DNA from: Oleispira antarctica RB-8
GTDB taxonomy: Bacteria; Pseudomonadota; Gammaproteobacteria; Pseudomonadales; Oceanobacteraceae
Reading direction: 5' to 3'
DNA length: 64,000 nucleotides
NCBI GenBank assembly: GCA_000967895.1
Contig: FO203512.1
Location: 4,029,531-4,093,530, forward strand
A program made the position numbers and the translations under genes. The notes beneath the pieces are model-generated. The model saw only the letters and a list, made by a program, of their open reading frames with translations, did no database searches and was not told the DNA's origin. Positions 15,578 to 24,915 of this stretch are shown one piece after another. Position 1 is the first letter of the stretch; every line of letters starts with the position of its first letter.

Positions 15578-17839
15578 ATGACTGACACATACTACCTTCG
15601 CATTGCACTGCCTGTGCCCTTGCGCCGACAATTTGATTATTTGCCTTTAGCTAATACGGCTGCCTCACACTATAAGATCGGCAGCCGGGTGCGCGTTCCT
15701 TTTGGCCGTCAGCAATTAATCGGCTTTGTCTTGTCCATTGAGACAGAAACCGCAGTGCCTGTGGACAAACTAAAGCCAATCACTGAAAGCTTGGATTCTG
15801 ATACGTTAGTTAGTCCTAACATACTGCAACTATGTGAGTGGCTCAGCACCTATTATCACCACCCGTTAGGCGAAGTACTCGATCTAGCGATTCCGGTATT
15901 ATTGCGTAAAGGAGGCCAGATCAGTGACATCGCTGAGCCTCATTGGCGCGCACTCTCTTGTAAATTACAGCCTAGTAACGTCGCTAATAGCAGTGTTATC
16001 ACAGGTAAAAAACAGCTCGCGCTGTGGCAACTCTTTCAACAGCAGCCCCATTGGCGCCATAAAGAACTGACTCAACAAGGCTTCGCTAAAGCTCAGCTAG
16101 ACCGCCTGTTTAATCTAGGGTTCATCGAGCCTTATCAGCAATTACCTGTTCCGCACTGTGACGCTGCCAGTCAGTCAGCACTTACTCTGAATAATGAACA
16201 AGTCTCTGCGGTGGATAAGATTTCCGAGCAATTCGGTAAGTTCCACGTCGCACTGCTCGATGGTATTACGGGCAGTGGTAAAACCGAGGTCTACTTACAG
16301 CTAATTGCAAAGACCATTGAGCAAGGAAAACAAGCCTTGGTGCTGGTGCCTGAAATTGGCCTAACACCACAAACATTACGCCGCTTTCAAGCACGCTTTG
16401 ATGTGCCCGTTGTGATGATGCACTCGAATCTTAATGACAAAGAACGCTTAATTGCGTGGCATCAGTGCAGCCAAAATCAAGCTAAAATTCTTATTGGCAC
16501 CCGTTCGGCAATTTTTACTCCTCTGCCGAGCCTTGGCTTAATCATTATCGATGAAGAGCACGATGGTTCTTTTAAGCAGCAAGACGGCTTACGTTATAAC
16601 GCCCGAGACTTTGCAATCAAGCGCGCCCATAAAGAATCATTGCCCATTGTCCTTGGCTCAGCCACACCTGCACTAGAAACCTTGCATAACGCTTACAGCC
16701 GTCGTTACAGCCATCACAAACTCACCATTCGCGCAGGCAATGCCAAGCCGCCACGGATGAAATTGCACAGTATTTTACATCAGCCATTAGAGTCTGGTTT
16801 AGCACTACCCGTTGTGGATAAAATTAAGCAACACTTAAATGCGGGTCAGCAGGTGATGATTTTTATCAACCGCCGGGGTTTTGCGCCAACCCTCGCCTGT
16901 CGAGATTGCGGCTGGATGGCCGAATGCATTCGCTGTGATGCGCGCATGACCATGCATCAATATCCGCCGCACATGCATTGCCATCACTGTGATAACCAAG
17001 TGGGTATTCCGCGCTTATGCCCTAACTGCAATAGCATGCAGATTGAAGCCTTAGGTCAAGGCACGGAGCGCATCGAAGAAAACCTGCATCAACTATTTCC
17101 TGGCAGTGATATTAAGCGGGTCGATCGAGATACCGTACGCACTAAGGATGCTTTTGATAATTTATTTGATGAAATTCATAAAGGCGAACCGTGCATTCTA
17201 GTCGGCACGCAAATGCTGGCGAAAGGTCATCACTTTCCTGATGTCACCATGGTCGTCATTCTAGATGCCGACTCGGGTCTTTTTAGTGCCGATTTTCGTG
17301 GTATGGAAAAAACGGCTCAGCTCATTTTACAAGTGGCTGGTCGTGCTGGCCGTGGTGATAAACCAGGAGAAGTTTGGATTCAAACGCTATACGCCGATCA
17401 TCCACAATTAAACTTACTATTAGACGGTGGCTATCACGGCTTAGCCGACAACTTACTACAAGAACGCAAGCACATTCAATTACCGCCTTATAGCTACATG
17501 GCATTATTAAGAACTGAATGCAGCGACAAGCATCTGGCTGAGCAGGTACAAAATCAAGCACGAGAATTTGTACAAAGCTGGCTCAATCAATACTGGCAAG
17601 GCAACCTGCTTTCTATCAATGAAACTCAAGCAGATACTACTCCGGTTACACTGCTTGGCCCCTTCCCGGCCCCAATGGAAAGGCGTAATGGTCGCTTCCG
17701 TCAGCAAATGCAAATCATGAGCCATGAACGCAATGCTCTGCACAGAGTATTAGAACCGTTAGTTCATTTTTTAGAAAATTTAAAAGGTATACAGAAGATT
17801 CGCTGGAATTTGGATATCGATCCGATTGATATGAGCTAA
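15578..17839 (+). CDS. priA: Primosomal protein N' (replication restart helicase PriA)
   Basis: A 753-residue DNA helicase that recognises stalled or repaired forks and starts reloading of DnaB. The N-terminal DNA-binding region is followed by a superfamily 2 helicase core: Walker A GITGSGKTEVY at 229-239 and DEEH at 325-328. The aromatic-rich loop FKQQDGLRYNARD follows. Eight zinc-binding cysteines occupy about 440-490 (CRDCGWMAECIRCD and CHHC/CPNC). The ATG at 15578 aligns with other PriA proteins; the longer in-frame reading from 15464 is rejected. Its partners for DnaB loading are of interest because a DnaT-like and a lambda-P-like gene lie near dnaB in this window. Confidence 0.96.
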   Translation: MTDTYYLRIALPVPLRRQFDYLPLANTAASHYKIGSRVRVPFGRQQLIGFVLSIETETAVPVDKLKPITESLDSDTLVSPNILQLCEWLSTYYHHPLGEVLDLAIPVLLRKGGQISDIAEPHWRALSCKLQPSNVANSSVITGKKQLALWQLFQQQPHWRHKELTQQGFAKAQLDRLFNLGFIEPYQQLPVPHCDAASQSALTLNNEQVSAVDKISEQFGKFHVALLDGITGSGKTEVYLQLIAKTIEQGKQALVLVPEIGLTPQTLRRFQARFDVPVVMMHSNLNDKERLIAWHQCSQNQAKILIGTRSAIFTPLPSLGLIIIDEEHDGSFKQQDGLRYNARDFAIKRAHKESLPIVLGSATPALETLHNAYSRRYSHHKLTIRAGNAKPPRMKLHSILHQPLESGLALPVVDKIKQHLNAGQQVMIFINRRGFAPTLACRDCGWMAECIRCDARMTMHQYPPHMHCHHCDNQVGIPRLCPNCNSMQIEALGQGTERIEENLHQLFPGSDIKRVDRDTVRTKDAFDNLFDEIHKGEPCILVGTQMLAKGHHFPDVTMVVILDADSGLFSADFRGMEKTAQLILQVAGRAGRGDKPGEVWIQTLYADHPQLNLLLDGGYHGLADNLLQERKHIQLPPYSYMALLRTECSDKHLAEQVQNQAREFVQSWLNQYWQGNLLSINETQADTTPVTLLGPFPAPMERRNGRFRQQMQIMSHERNALHRVLEPLVHFLENLKGIQKIRWNLDIDPIDMS

Positions 17840-17899
17840 GCAGCATTAGACTCTTTAGACTAGACTCTAAAGATATTCGAATTAGCAGGATTAGCTATA

Positions 17900-19819
17900 A
17901 TGTGGAATGCCTTACCCATTCGCCAAAAATTATCTCTCGTTATTGGTGGCTCACTTTTAATCAGCGTTATTATTTCCACGCTTATCAGTAATTCATCCAT
18001 GCGCAGCATGATGACTGAACGTATTACTAATGAAGAAATCCCTGCTACATTAAATGCTGTGGCTAATGCGATCGAAAAAGAAATTAGCCTGCCTTTAACC
18101 ATCTCAAAATCGATGGCAGAGAATACCTTTACTAATCAATGGTTATCTCAAGGCGAAGACCCCTCTAGATTAAACGAAATTACTGACTATCTCTCTGCCA
18201 CACACAAAAATAACCAAGCAATCACCGCCTTTATCGTTTCTGGATCCAGCAATAATTATTATATCCCTAGCGGCCTTTCGAGAAGTCTAAACCCTAATAA
18301 CAGTGACGATGATTGGTTTTATAATTTCCTTAAAAGCGATAAAGAATACTCTCTCGATATCGATAACGACGAAACGCTCAACACATTAGCCTTATTTATT
18401 AATTATCGAACCAGTAATGGAAAATCCGTTGCCGGTATTGGTATGGGAATTAACCACGTTAGCGATTTAGTTAAAAATTATACGATTGGTGAACAAGGCT
18501 TGGCTTTTTTAACTGACAAAGAAGGCAATATACAAATACACCCAAACAAAGATATTAAAATAGGTACCAATCTTTCTACTGTTTTTGATAACGATGTAGC
18601 AAATAATTTATTAAAAGCGGACAAGATTAATATCATTCAAACATCCAGTAATGGCGGGCGGTTTCTAGCCGCTAAATTTATTCCTTCTTTAAGCTGGTAT
18701 GTCATAATTGAAATTCCTAATAGTGAGATTTTTACGCCAATCAATAATACCTCAATGCAATTGGTATCGTTAAACATCCTCGTAGCAGCCATTTTGATTG
18801 CGATTGGTTTGTGGGTTGCATTAGGAGTTGCCCGCCCAATTGTTAGGGCGGCGACTATGCTAGAAAATATAGCCAGTGGCAATGCAGATTTAACACAAAC
18901 AATGAAAGTCGATACCCAAGATGAGGTCGGCAAACTCGCGACTTCTTTCAATAGTTTTGTGGGTCAATTACAAAGTTTAATCAGAGCTATTTCCAGTAAC
19001 AGCCAAGATGTTAATAGCATTGCTAAAAATCTTTCAGCATCATCTCTTTCAACGCAAAACAATACCGAAGAGCAGCAACAAAGCGTCGATATGATCGCCA
19101 CTGCAATGCATGAAATGGGTGCGACCGTTCATGAAATTGCACGCAATGCGAATGAAACGGCGAACGCTGCAAGACAATCAGCAACAGAAACGTCAAACAG
19201 CCAGAATATTGTTAATTCTTCTATAGAAGGCATTAATTCTTTATTTGGAAAAATGCAAAGTGCTTCGGGGGTTATTAAAACCTTGGCTCAAGATGTTGGG
19301 GAGATCAGTACCGTATTAGAAGTTATTCGTGGCATATCGGAACAAACGAATTTGCTCGCCCTCAACGCTGCTATTGAAGCCGCACGAGCAGGAGAGCAAG
19401 GCCGAGGATTCGCGGTGGTTGCCGATGAAGTAAGGACACTTGCCCAAAGGACGCAAGAGTCGACAGAAGAAATTAATACGATGATTCACAAGTTACAAGG
19501 CGGTGCTAAAGATGCCGTAACAGCCATGAATGAGGGGATAGAAACCGCGAAATCTTCTGTAGAACAAGCCGATCAGGCAGGCGAGTCGTTAAATAGTATT
19601 ATTACAGTAATTGGTATAATAACTGATCTCAGCATTCAGGTGGCTACCGCGACTGAAGAACAAAGCAGCGTCGTCGAAGAACTTAATTCTCACATTCTTA
19701 ATATAAAAAACATGTCAGACAGCACCGCTGTAGAAAGCAAAAATATTAATGATCAATGCCAAACATTGACCGACTCCTCAAATGAGCTTAGTACTATGAT
19801 TGGTAACTTTAAAGTTTAG
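17900..19819 (+). CDS. Methyl-accepting chemotaxis protein
   Basis: A 639-residue inner-membrane chemoreceptor. Transmembrane helix 1 (about 11-32) and helix 2 (about 285-310) flank a large periplasmic domain with dCACHE-like features. A HAMP domain follows (about 312-365, [23 protein letters not shown] in pieces). The cytoplasmic signalling region carries the highly conserved hairpin tip [20 protein letters not shown]. No CheR-binding pentapeptide is visible at the C-terminus. The ligand is unknown. In pseudomonads argS follows priA here; the chemoreceptor occupies that position instead. The last codon and the following bases contain a 14-bp direct repeat. Confidence 0.93.
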   Translation: MWNALPIRQKLSLVIGGSLLISVIISTLISNSSMRSMMTERITNEEIPATLNAVANAIEKEISLPLTISKSMAENTFTNQWLSQGEDPSRLNEITDYLSATHKNNQAITAFIVSGSSNNYYIPSGLSRSLNPNNSDDDWFYNFLKSDKEYSLDIDNDETLNTLALFINYRTSNGKSVAGIGMGINHVSDLVKNYTIGEQGLAFLTDKEGNIQIHPNKDIKIGTNLSTVFDNDVANNLLKADKINIIQTSSNGGRFLAAKFIPSLSWYVIIEIPNSEIFTPINNTSMQLVSLNILVAAILIAIGLWVALGVARPIVRAATMLENIASGNADLTQTMKVDTQDEVGKLATSFNSFVGQLQSLIRAISSNSQDVNSIAKNLSASSLSTQNNTEEQQQSVDMIATAMHEMGATVHEIARNANETANAARQSATETSNSQNIVNSSIEGINSLFGKMQSASGVIKTLAQDVGEISTVLEVIRGISEQTNLLALNAAIEAARAGEQGRGFAVVADEVRTLAQRTQESTEEINTMIHKLQGGAKDAVTAMNEGIETAKSSVEQADQAGESLNSIITVIGIITDLSIQVATATEEQSSVVEELNSHILNIKNMSDSTAVESKNINDQCQTLTDSSNELSTMIGNFKV

Positions 19820-19884
19820 TGCTTTTAAGTTTAGTGCTTTAATTTTTCGAGCTTTAGACTTAAAAATATCGAGACTGATAACGA

Positions 19885-20310
19885 TTACTTCTTCGCGTCA
19901 CCACAATAAAGTTGCTCACTCGAATATACTATTTCTAGTGAGCGTCTTTCTGCCTTGGTCATTCCTCTTAAAACTAAGCCATAAGAGTTATCAATCTGCC
20001 GTTCAACTTCTCCTTGTGGAATATCACAACCGTACTGACTGTCGGACAAATAAAGTGTATTCCAATGCTTCTTATTCATGTGATAGCCCGCAACCACATC
20101 ATCAAAGACATCTCGTAACTGTGTCGCTTCTAGTGGATCACACTTCAGATTCATTTGTGGCCGCTTGTCCGTATTCTTTCCACCTGGACTACTCAGTAAA
20201 GCAAACATTTTACTCTTCACTTTAAAAACAATAACATCAGGGCCAAAAGGAAAATCTTCTTTCGCTTCGGGTTTAGCTAATAAATACTCACGTGCGTACT
20301 TCATATCCAT
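19885..20310 (-). CDS. MmcQ/YjbR family protein
   Basis: A 141-residue cytoplasmic protein of the MmcQ/YjbR family, which has a CyaY-like fold and is sometimes annotated as DNA-binding. Visible family features are the N-terminal AREYLLAKPEAKEDFPFGPDV segment (the usual pattern of a short helix before a PFG turn), KMFALL, MNLKCDP and YHMNKKHWNTLYL. A ribosome site (AAGGA) lies ahead of the ATG at 20310. It converges on the chemoreceptor gene. Its biochemical role is not established. Confidence 0.85.
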   Translation of the reverse strand: MDMKYAREYLLAKPEAKEDFPFGPDVIVFKVKSKMFALLSSPGGKNTDKRPQMNLKCDPLEATQLRDVFDDVVAGYHMNKKHWNTLYLSDSQYGCDIPQGEVERQIDNSYGLVLRGMTKAERRSLEIVYSSEQLYCGDAKK

Positions 20311-20408
20311 TAAACATTATCCTTGCTCTATTTTTATTAGCCATTAGCGCATGAGTTTTACAACATATTGTTATCCAGAATTCTAACCTAAAACCTTTAA
20401 CCTAAAAC

Positions 20409-20801
20409 CTAAAGACTCTTAAACTGAATCACATTCGACTCTCTTGCTAAGCCAGCTTGCGTTAATCGTTCTAAATAATCTTGCCACAACTCATTTTTAT
20501 TATCACAAAGATGACGTAAATATTTCCAGTCATACAAACCTGAATCATGACCGTCATCAAATATTAATTTCAGAGCATAATTCCCTGATGGCTCGATGTT
20601 TAGCAGCACAACATTCTTTTTACCATGCTGCAAAACGTCATTACCAATACCATGCCCACGAACCTCAGCAGAAGGTGAGTAGACGCGTAATAACTCAAAA
20701 CTCAATTGAAAGACAGCGTCATCGCCACCGTTATTAACATAAGTTAATTCTAAGCATTGGCTTTGTTTGCGAACTTTAATATCGGTAGGAATAAGAGACA
20801 A
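20409..20801 (-). CDS. DUF971 family protein (gamma-butyrobetaine hydroxylase-like N-terminal domain)
   Basis: A 130-residue protein of the DUF971 family, which resembles the zinc-binding N-terminal domain of gamma-butyrobetaine hydroxylases and the Fe-S scaffold ApbC C-terminal extension. Characteristic stretches are LELTYVNNG, LRVYSPSAEVRGHG, YALKLIFDDGHDSGLYDWKYL and the C-terminal ELWQDYLERL. The start must be a TTG at 20801 because no ATG lies in the N-terminal region; an AGGA site is about 9 bases upstream. It follows hslU on the same strand, the arrangement conserved in pseudomonads. Its function is unknown. Confidence 0.87.
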   Translation of the reverse strand: MSLIPTDIKVRKQSQCLELTYVNNGGDDAVFQLSFELLRVYSPSAEVRGHGIGNDVLQHGKKNVVLLNIEPSGNYALKLIFDDGHDSGLYDWKYLRHLCDNKNELWQDYLERLTQAGLARESNVIQFKSL

Positions 20802-20849
20802 GGGGAATGTCCTATTTTAAAAGAAAGGTGATGGTATAAAGGAACGCAA

Positions 20850-20902
20850 TGCGGATTAAAAACTCATCATATTGCTACTGCAACTGATATTTTTAATCCG
20901 CA
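20850..20902. repeat. 13-bp perfect inverted repeat between hslU and DUF971
   Basis: TGCGGATTAAAAA at 20850-20862 is exactly complementary to 20890-20902, with a 27-nt loop. It lies between the hslU stop and the DUF971 start. The A/T-rich part is on the loop side, so it is not a standard rho-independent terminator. Confidence 0.6.
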
Positions 20903-20958
20903 CACTTGCTGGTTATAAAACCGAGCTATCTATAAAATGGATTCTATAAAAACGAAAG

Positions 20959-22323
20959 CTATAAAATAAACTGGCTCAAGTCTTCGTCTTGTGCAATTTT
21001 ACCAAGCTGCTCATTGACATATTCAGCATCCACGACAACGGCTTCTGTTAGATCTGTTGCATCAAAAGATACTTTTTCTAACAAACGTTCTAATAACGTA
21101 TGTAAACGACGTGCACCAATATTTTCAGTGCTTTCATTTACTTCAAAAGCCACTTCAGCAAGACGCTTAACGCCGTCTTCGGTAAAGCTTAAATCAAGGC
21201 CTTCTGTTTTCATTAACGCCACATACTGCTCAGTCAATGATGCTTTAGGCTCGGTTAATATACGTTGAAGATCTTCAGGTGTTAAGGCTTGCAACTCGAC
21301 ACGAATCGGTAAACGACCTTGCAGCTCTGGAATCAAGTCAGATGGCTTTGATAAGTGGAATGCACCAGACGCAATAAATAAAATATGATCGGTTTTGATC
21401 ATGCCGTATTTAGTGCTTACGGTACAACCTTCGATGAGCGGTAATAAATCACGCTGTACGCCTTCACGAGAAACATCGCCACCGGAACCACTTTCTTGGC
21501 GTTTACATACCTTGTCTATCTCGTCGATAAAGACGATGCCGTTCTGCTCTACCGTTTCTAACGAGCGCGCTTTCAACTCATCGAGGTTCAGCATTTTTGC
21601 AGCTTCTTCGTCTTTGATTTGCTTGAAAGCGTCTTTAATTTTCAATTTACGCTTAGACTTTTTGTCGCCGCCCATATTAGAAAACATGTTTTGCAGCTGA
21701 CTGGTCATTTCTTCCATGCCAGCCGGTGCCATAATCTCTACGCCCATTTGCGATTGTTCGGAGAGATCAATTTCAATCTCTTTATCATCTAGCTGCCCTT
21801 CACGTAATTTCTTACGGAAAATCTGGCGCGTCGATGAATCTTCTTTTTTAGGAGATGCGGTTTCGACATCCGCCGTCGTATCCCATTCTGTTTTTTCTGC
21901 TGTACGTGCTGGCGGTAATAACACATCAAGAATGCGTTCTTCAGCCGCTTCATAAGCGCGCTGATCAACCTTCAACATCTCTTGTTCACGCAGCATTTTA
22001 AAGCCGGTTTCAACAAGGTCACGAATGATGGATTCAACGTCTTTGCCAACATAACCGACTTCGGTAAATTTTGTTGCTTCAATTTTAATGAAAGGAGCGT
22101 TCGCAAGTTTCGCTAGGCGACGAGCAATTTCTGTTTTACCCACACCGGTTGGGCCAATCATTAAAATATTTTTGGGTGTTACTTCTTCACGCAGCTCTTC
22201 ACTCAGCTGCATCCGACGCCAGCGATTACGTAAGGCAATCGCCACTGCGCGCTTGGCTTCATTTTGGCCAACAATGTGACGATCTAATTCGTGAGCAATT
22301 TCTCTTGGGGTCATTTGACTCAT
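20959..22323 (-). CDS. hslU: ATP-dependent protease ATPase subunit HslU
   Basis: A 454-residue AAA+ unfoldase that feeds substrates to the HslV peptidase in the cytoplasm, part of heat-shock protein quality control. Walker A GPTGVGKT lies at 57-64. The pore loop region contains GYVGKD, Walker B is [10 protein letters not shown], and the C-terminus LSQFIL is the tail that inserts into HslV. A variable I-domain lies between about 110 and 240. The start overlaps the hslV stop by 4 bases (ATGA), showing translational coupling. Length and sequence are typical. Confidence 0.98.
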   Translation of the reverse strand: MSQMTPREIAHELDRHIVGQNEAKRAVAIALRNRWRRMQLSEELREEVTPKNILMIGPTGVGKTEIARRLAKLANAPFIKIEATKFTEVGYVGKDVESIIRDLVETGFKMLREQEMLKVDQRAYEAAEERILDVLLPPARTAEKTEWDTTADVETASPKKEDSSTRQIFRKKLREGQLDDKEIEIDLSEQSQMGVEIMAPAGMEEMTSQLQNMFSNMGGDKKSKRKLKIKDAFKQIKDEEAAKMLNLDELKARSLETVEQNGIVFIDEIDKVCKRQESGSGGDVSREGVQRDLLPLIEGCTVSTKYGMIKTDHILFIASGAFHLSKPSDLIPELQGRLPIRVELQALTPEDLQRILTEPKASLTEQYVALMKTEGLDLSFTEDGVKRLAEVAFEVNESTENIGARRLHTLLERLLEKVSFDATDLTEAVVVDAEYVNEQLGKIAQDEDLSQFIL

Positions 22324-22868
22324 TTTGTTTCCCCTTTTTCTTCAGGTGCAGTCATAGTTTCGATCGTAAAATTTTGATTGGTAAAAACACAAATACCACC
22401 CGCAATGGTTAAGCTTTTTTCAACGATGTCGCGAGCGGATAAATCGGTATTTTCAAGAAGAGCGCGGGCAGAAGCAAGCGCGAAGTTACCACCGGAGCCA
22501 ACGCCGATTAAATCATCTTCTGGCTGTAGTACATCACCGTTACCGGTAATGATTAAGGTTGCAGTATGGTCGGCTACCGCAAGAATCGCTTCTAGCTTGC
22601 GTAATGCGCGGTCTGAACGCCACTCTTTGGCCAACTCAACCGCAGCTCGGGTTAACTGACCTTGATTTTTTTGCAGTTGGGCTTCAAGTTTTTCAAACAG
22701 GGTAAATGCATCGGCGGTCGCCCCAGCAAAACCGGCGATGACTTGGCCATTGAATAAGCGACGTACTTTTTTGGCATTACCCTTCATCACGGTATTGCCG
22801 AGGGAAACCTGGCCGTCGCCGCCAATTACGACTTCGTTTCCGCGTCGTACGGATACAATTGTTGTCAT
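22320..22868 (-). CDS. hslV: ATP-dependent protease peptidase subunit HslV
   Basis: A 182-residue threonine peptidase, homologous to proteasome beta subunits, forming dodecamers with HslU. After removal of Met, Thr2 of the [11 protein letters not shown]-terminus becomes the catalytic nucleophile; this fixes the start at 22868 rather than an in-frame ATG at 22889. The [20 protein letters not shown] region and GAGSGG-like loop (GVGSGGNFA) are typical. A likely heat-shock promoter lies immediately upstream. Its stop overlaps the hslU start. Confidence 0.97.
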   Translation of the reverse strand: MTTIVSVRRGNEVVIGGDGQVSLGNTVMKGNAKKVRRLFNGQVIAGFAGATADAFTLFEKLEAQLQKNQGQLTRAAVELAKEWRSDRALRKLEAILAVADHTATLIITGNGDVLQPEDDLIGVGSGGNFALASARALLENTDLSARDIVEKSLTIAGGICVFTNQNFTIETMTAPEEKGETK

Positions 22869-22934
22869 GCTATGCTCCAAAGAATTCAATTGATTGCCTT
22901 ATAAACCGATGTAATAGCAATCTTGATTCAAACT

Positions 22935-22962
22935 AATTGGGGGCAGCACATTGGGATTTCAA
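22935..22962 (-). promoter_or_regulatory. Sigma-32-type heat-shock promoter of hslVU
   Basis: On the minus strand a -35 element reading TTGAAA (22957-22962, preceded by GG) is followed after 13 bp by CCCCCAATT (22935-22943). The sigma-32 pattern is CTTGAAA, 13-15 bp, CCCCATnT. It lies between the fabA-like stop (overlapping its last bases) and hslV, about 67 bases ahead of the hslV start. Confidence 0.6.
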
Positions 22963-23471
22963 CCCTGAAACATACCTGCACGCAGATCTTTCGCGCTGGC
23001 AATTTCTTGTCCTGCTTGATAAATACTGCCTTGAGCAATGGCTAATACGGTTTGGCGGGCAACAATGCGGCGGATATTAATTTTATATTCAATACAGCCA
23101 GCATCGGGTTTAATCTCACTTTTCAGCCTCAAATCGCCAACCCCTAAGGCTCTAACTTTGCCAGGATAACCACTCCAGCCAAGATAAAAGCCTAATGTTT
23201 GCCACATGCCTTCAAGCATCAAACTTCCCGGCATAAGCGGATCACCGATAAAATGATGCTCAAAAAACCAGCACTCAGGATTGATATCAAATTCGGCAAT
23301 AATTTCGCCTTTTTTAAACATTCCAGCATGAGGTTTAATATCAACAATACGACTCATCATTAGCAGTGGCCCTGTCGGCAGTTGGGCCTCATTAGAGGTA
23401 AATAGGCCTCCATGTCCACACAACTCTAATTCATTTCGATTAAATTGGGTCTGCTCTGTAAGAGGCATCAT
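22959..23471 (-). CDS. FabA-like beta-hydroxyacyl-ACP dehydratase with Glu at the active site
   Basis: A hot-dog-fold protein of about 170 residues resembling E. coli FabA throughout: LPTGPLLMMSRIVDI, WFFEHHFIGDPLMPG, MWQTLGFYLGW, GKVRALGVGDL and DLRAGMFQG. FabA makes and isomerises trans-2-decenoyl-ACP for unsaturated fatty acids. His73 matches the catalytic His, but the Asp fourteen residues later is Glu87 (LMLEGMWQ), as in FabZ-type enzymes. It may therefore be a dehydratase without normal isomerase activity, or serve another pathway. The start is uncertain: ATGs at 23471, 23468 or 23570 are in frame and none has a clear ribosome site. It sits between the SPOR gene and hslV, an unusual place. 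Confidence 0.82.
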   Translation of the reverse strand: MMPLTEQTQFNRNELELCGHGGLFTSNEAQLPTGPLLMMSRIVDIKPHAGMFKKGEIIAEFDINPECWFFEHHFIGDPLMPGSLMLEGMWQTLGFYLGWSGYPGKVRALGVGDLRLKSEIKPDAGCIEYKINIRRIVARQTVLAIAQGSIYQAGQEIASAKDLRAGMFQG

Positions 23472-23634
23472 AATATTCGGTTTGGGGGCTGTAGATCGCA
23501 CAAGAGACTCACAAAACAACAAAGAAAGGGTAGGATAAGCGGTAAGGCACTTAGAAGAAACGACAAACATCTATGATAAATGCGCCATAATCTTTTCGAC
23601 TGAGATTAGGCGCTAATACGTTCTACTGACCGAA

Positions 23635-24174
23635 TTATTTAATCGGTTTTTTAAACACTAACGCATTGATTCTATGGTTTGCTAAGACATCTTGCGCTTT
23701 ATTCATTTTCGAACGATCGGTAAAAGGGCCGACCATCACTCGATAATAGGGTGTTCCTTTCACACTGACTTGTTCAATAGAACTCGACAGGTTTTCCATA
23801 ATCAGCTTCACCTTTAAGCTATCCGCTTGCTCGTTGGTGCGAAATGACGCCACTTGTAAGCTGTACAGATACTTAGCCTCATCTGTTTTTGGTGTTGATT
23901 TGTAATGCGATTGTTCCGCGTTTGGTACGGGAACATCACTATCTTTTAATAATTTGTAAAAATCATACGCAGGTTTTGCAACCTGCTTCTCAGCTTCTTT
24001 TTTCGCTCGTGTCACACCGGTTTGTAAAACTTTTTTAGCGTCACCTTTAACCGCATCAAGCTCATCACCCGAAGGAACTGTCTTTAAAAAAACCAGAAAA
24101 ACGATAAAGCCCACTGCCAATAATGGGGTTAATATCCAAACAATTTTAGGAATACGACTAGTGCTTTCCGACAT
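23635..24174 (-). CDS. SPOR-domain membrane protein (FtsN-like)
   Basis: A 179-residue bitopic protein with a short cytoplasmic N-terminus, one transmembrane helix (about 10-30), a periplasmic linker and a C-terminal SPOR domain (about 105-179). The SPOR domain contains YSLQVASFRTNEQADSLKVKL and YYRVMVGPFTDRSKM. SPOR domains bind peptidoglycan stripped of stem peptides at the division septum. The position upstream of hslVU matches the FtsN-like SPOR gene of pseudomonads, so a cell-division role is likely. An AAGG ribosome site is 9 bases ahead of the ATG. It is too small and divergent to call FtsN outright. Confidence 0.85.
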   Translation of the reverse strand: MSESTSRIPKIVWILTPLLAVGFIVFLVFLKTVPSGDELDAVKGDAKKVLQTGVTRAKKEAEKQVAKPAYDFYKLLKDSDVPVPNAEQSHYKSTPKTDEAKYLYSLQVASFRTNEQADSLKVKLIMENLSSSIEQVSVKGTPYYRVMVGPFTDRSKMNKAQDVLANHRINALVFKKPIK

Positions 24175-24343
24175 GAGAGACCTTAGTAAATGATGAAATA
24201 ACAGTCATTAAGTAGCTGACTAATAAGTATGCCCCCTAAGATAGCTGAAAATTTTTAAGATGCTACCTGCATTATGATTTATCATAAGGTTTTTACTTAA
24301 TTTTAAGTTTCTTAGACTCACATTCTTTAAATGGATAAGCGAA

Positions 24344-24820
24344 ATGACATCAACGGTTAAACCCAACTTGCGCAACCCTATTCACCTTTTGGCCTTTGGT
24401 CTAGGTTCTGGCTGTGCACCAAAGGCACCTGGCACTTTTGGTACTTTGGCTGCTATCCCGTTTTGGTGGTTATTTTTGCAAGACGTACCGCTCATTCCTT
24501 ATTTGTGCGTTTTAATTGCGGGTTTTGCCTTTGGGGTTTATCTGTGCGAACAAACGTCAAAGGATTTAGGCGTACATGACCATGGCGGCATTGTTTGGGA
24601 TGAATGGATTGGGTTGTGGATAACTTATCTAGCTCTACCTGCGGGGATCGAATGGGTCATCATCGGCTTCGCGCTTTTCCGCTTTTTCGATATTCTTAAG
24701 CCTTGGCCTATTAAATGGCTAGATGAAAAGGTTCATGGTGGCTTTGGTATTATGATTGATGATGTATTAGCAGGAATATTTGCCCTGATTTGTGTACAAG
24801 GCTTGGCGTATTTCTTTTAA
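24344..24820 (+). CDS. pgpA: Phosphatidylglycerophosphatase A
   Basis: A 158-residue inner-membrane enzyme that dephosphorylates phosphatidylglycerophosphate to phosphatidylglycerol. The N-terminal catalytic-loop segment reads AFGLGSGCAPKAPGTFGTL, and VWDEWIGLWIT follows in the middle, both characteristic of PgpA. Three to four hydrophobic helices are visible. It usually sits after thiL in a nusB-thiL-pgpA cluster; here it is alone, although ribA and dxs, common companions of that cluster, lie 2-5 kb away. A GGA ribosome site supports the ATG. It converges on the DUF4349 gene and they share a terminator. Confidence 0.93.
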   Translation: MTSTVKPNLRNPIHLLAFGLGSGCAPKAPGTFGTLAAIPFWWLFLQDVPLIPYLCVLIAGFAFGVYLCEQTSKDLGVHDHGGIVWDEWIGLWITYLALPAGIEWVIIGFALFRFFDILKPWPIKWLDEKVHGGFGIMIDDVLAGIFALICVQGLAYFF

Positions 24821-24874
24821 CTACCGACTTAGCTGCCAATGACGCGCCATCCGCTAACGGCAACCTATGCAAAC

Positions 24875-24908
24875 AAAAAAAGAAGAAGCAATTGCCTCTT
24901 CTTTTCTT
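24875..24908. terminator. Bidirectional terminator between pgpA and the DUF4349 gene
   Basis: AAAAGAAGAAGCAA pairs with TTGCCTCTTCTTTT with a single mismatch (a G-T wobble in minus-strand RNA) and almost no loop. A/T runs flank it on both sides, so it can act on both strands. Confidence 0.75.
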
Positions 24909-24915
24909 AAACAAG

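Noticed and set aside
19800-20225. 141-codon plus-strand open frame over the YjbR gene
   Set aside because: It is antisense to a recognised family protein with a good ribosome site.
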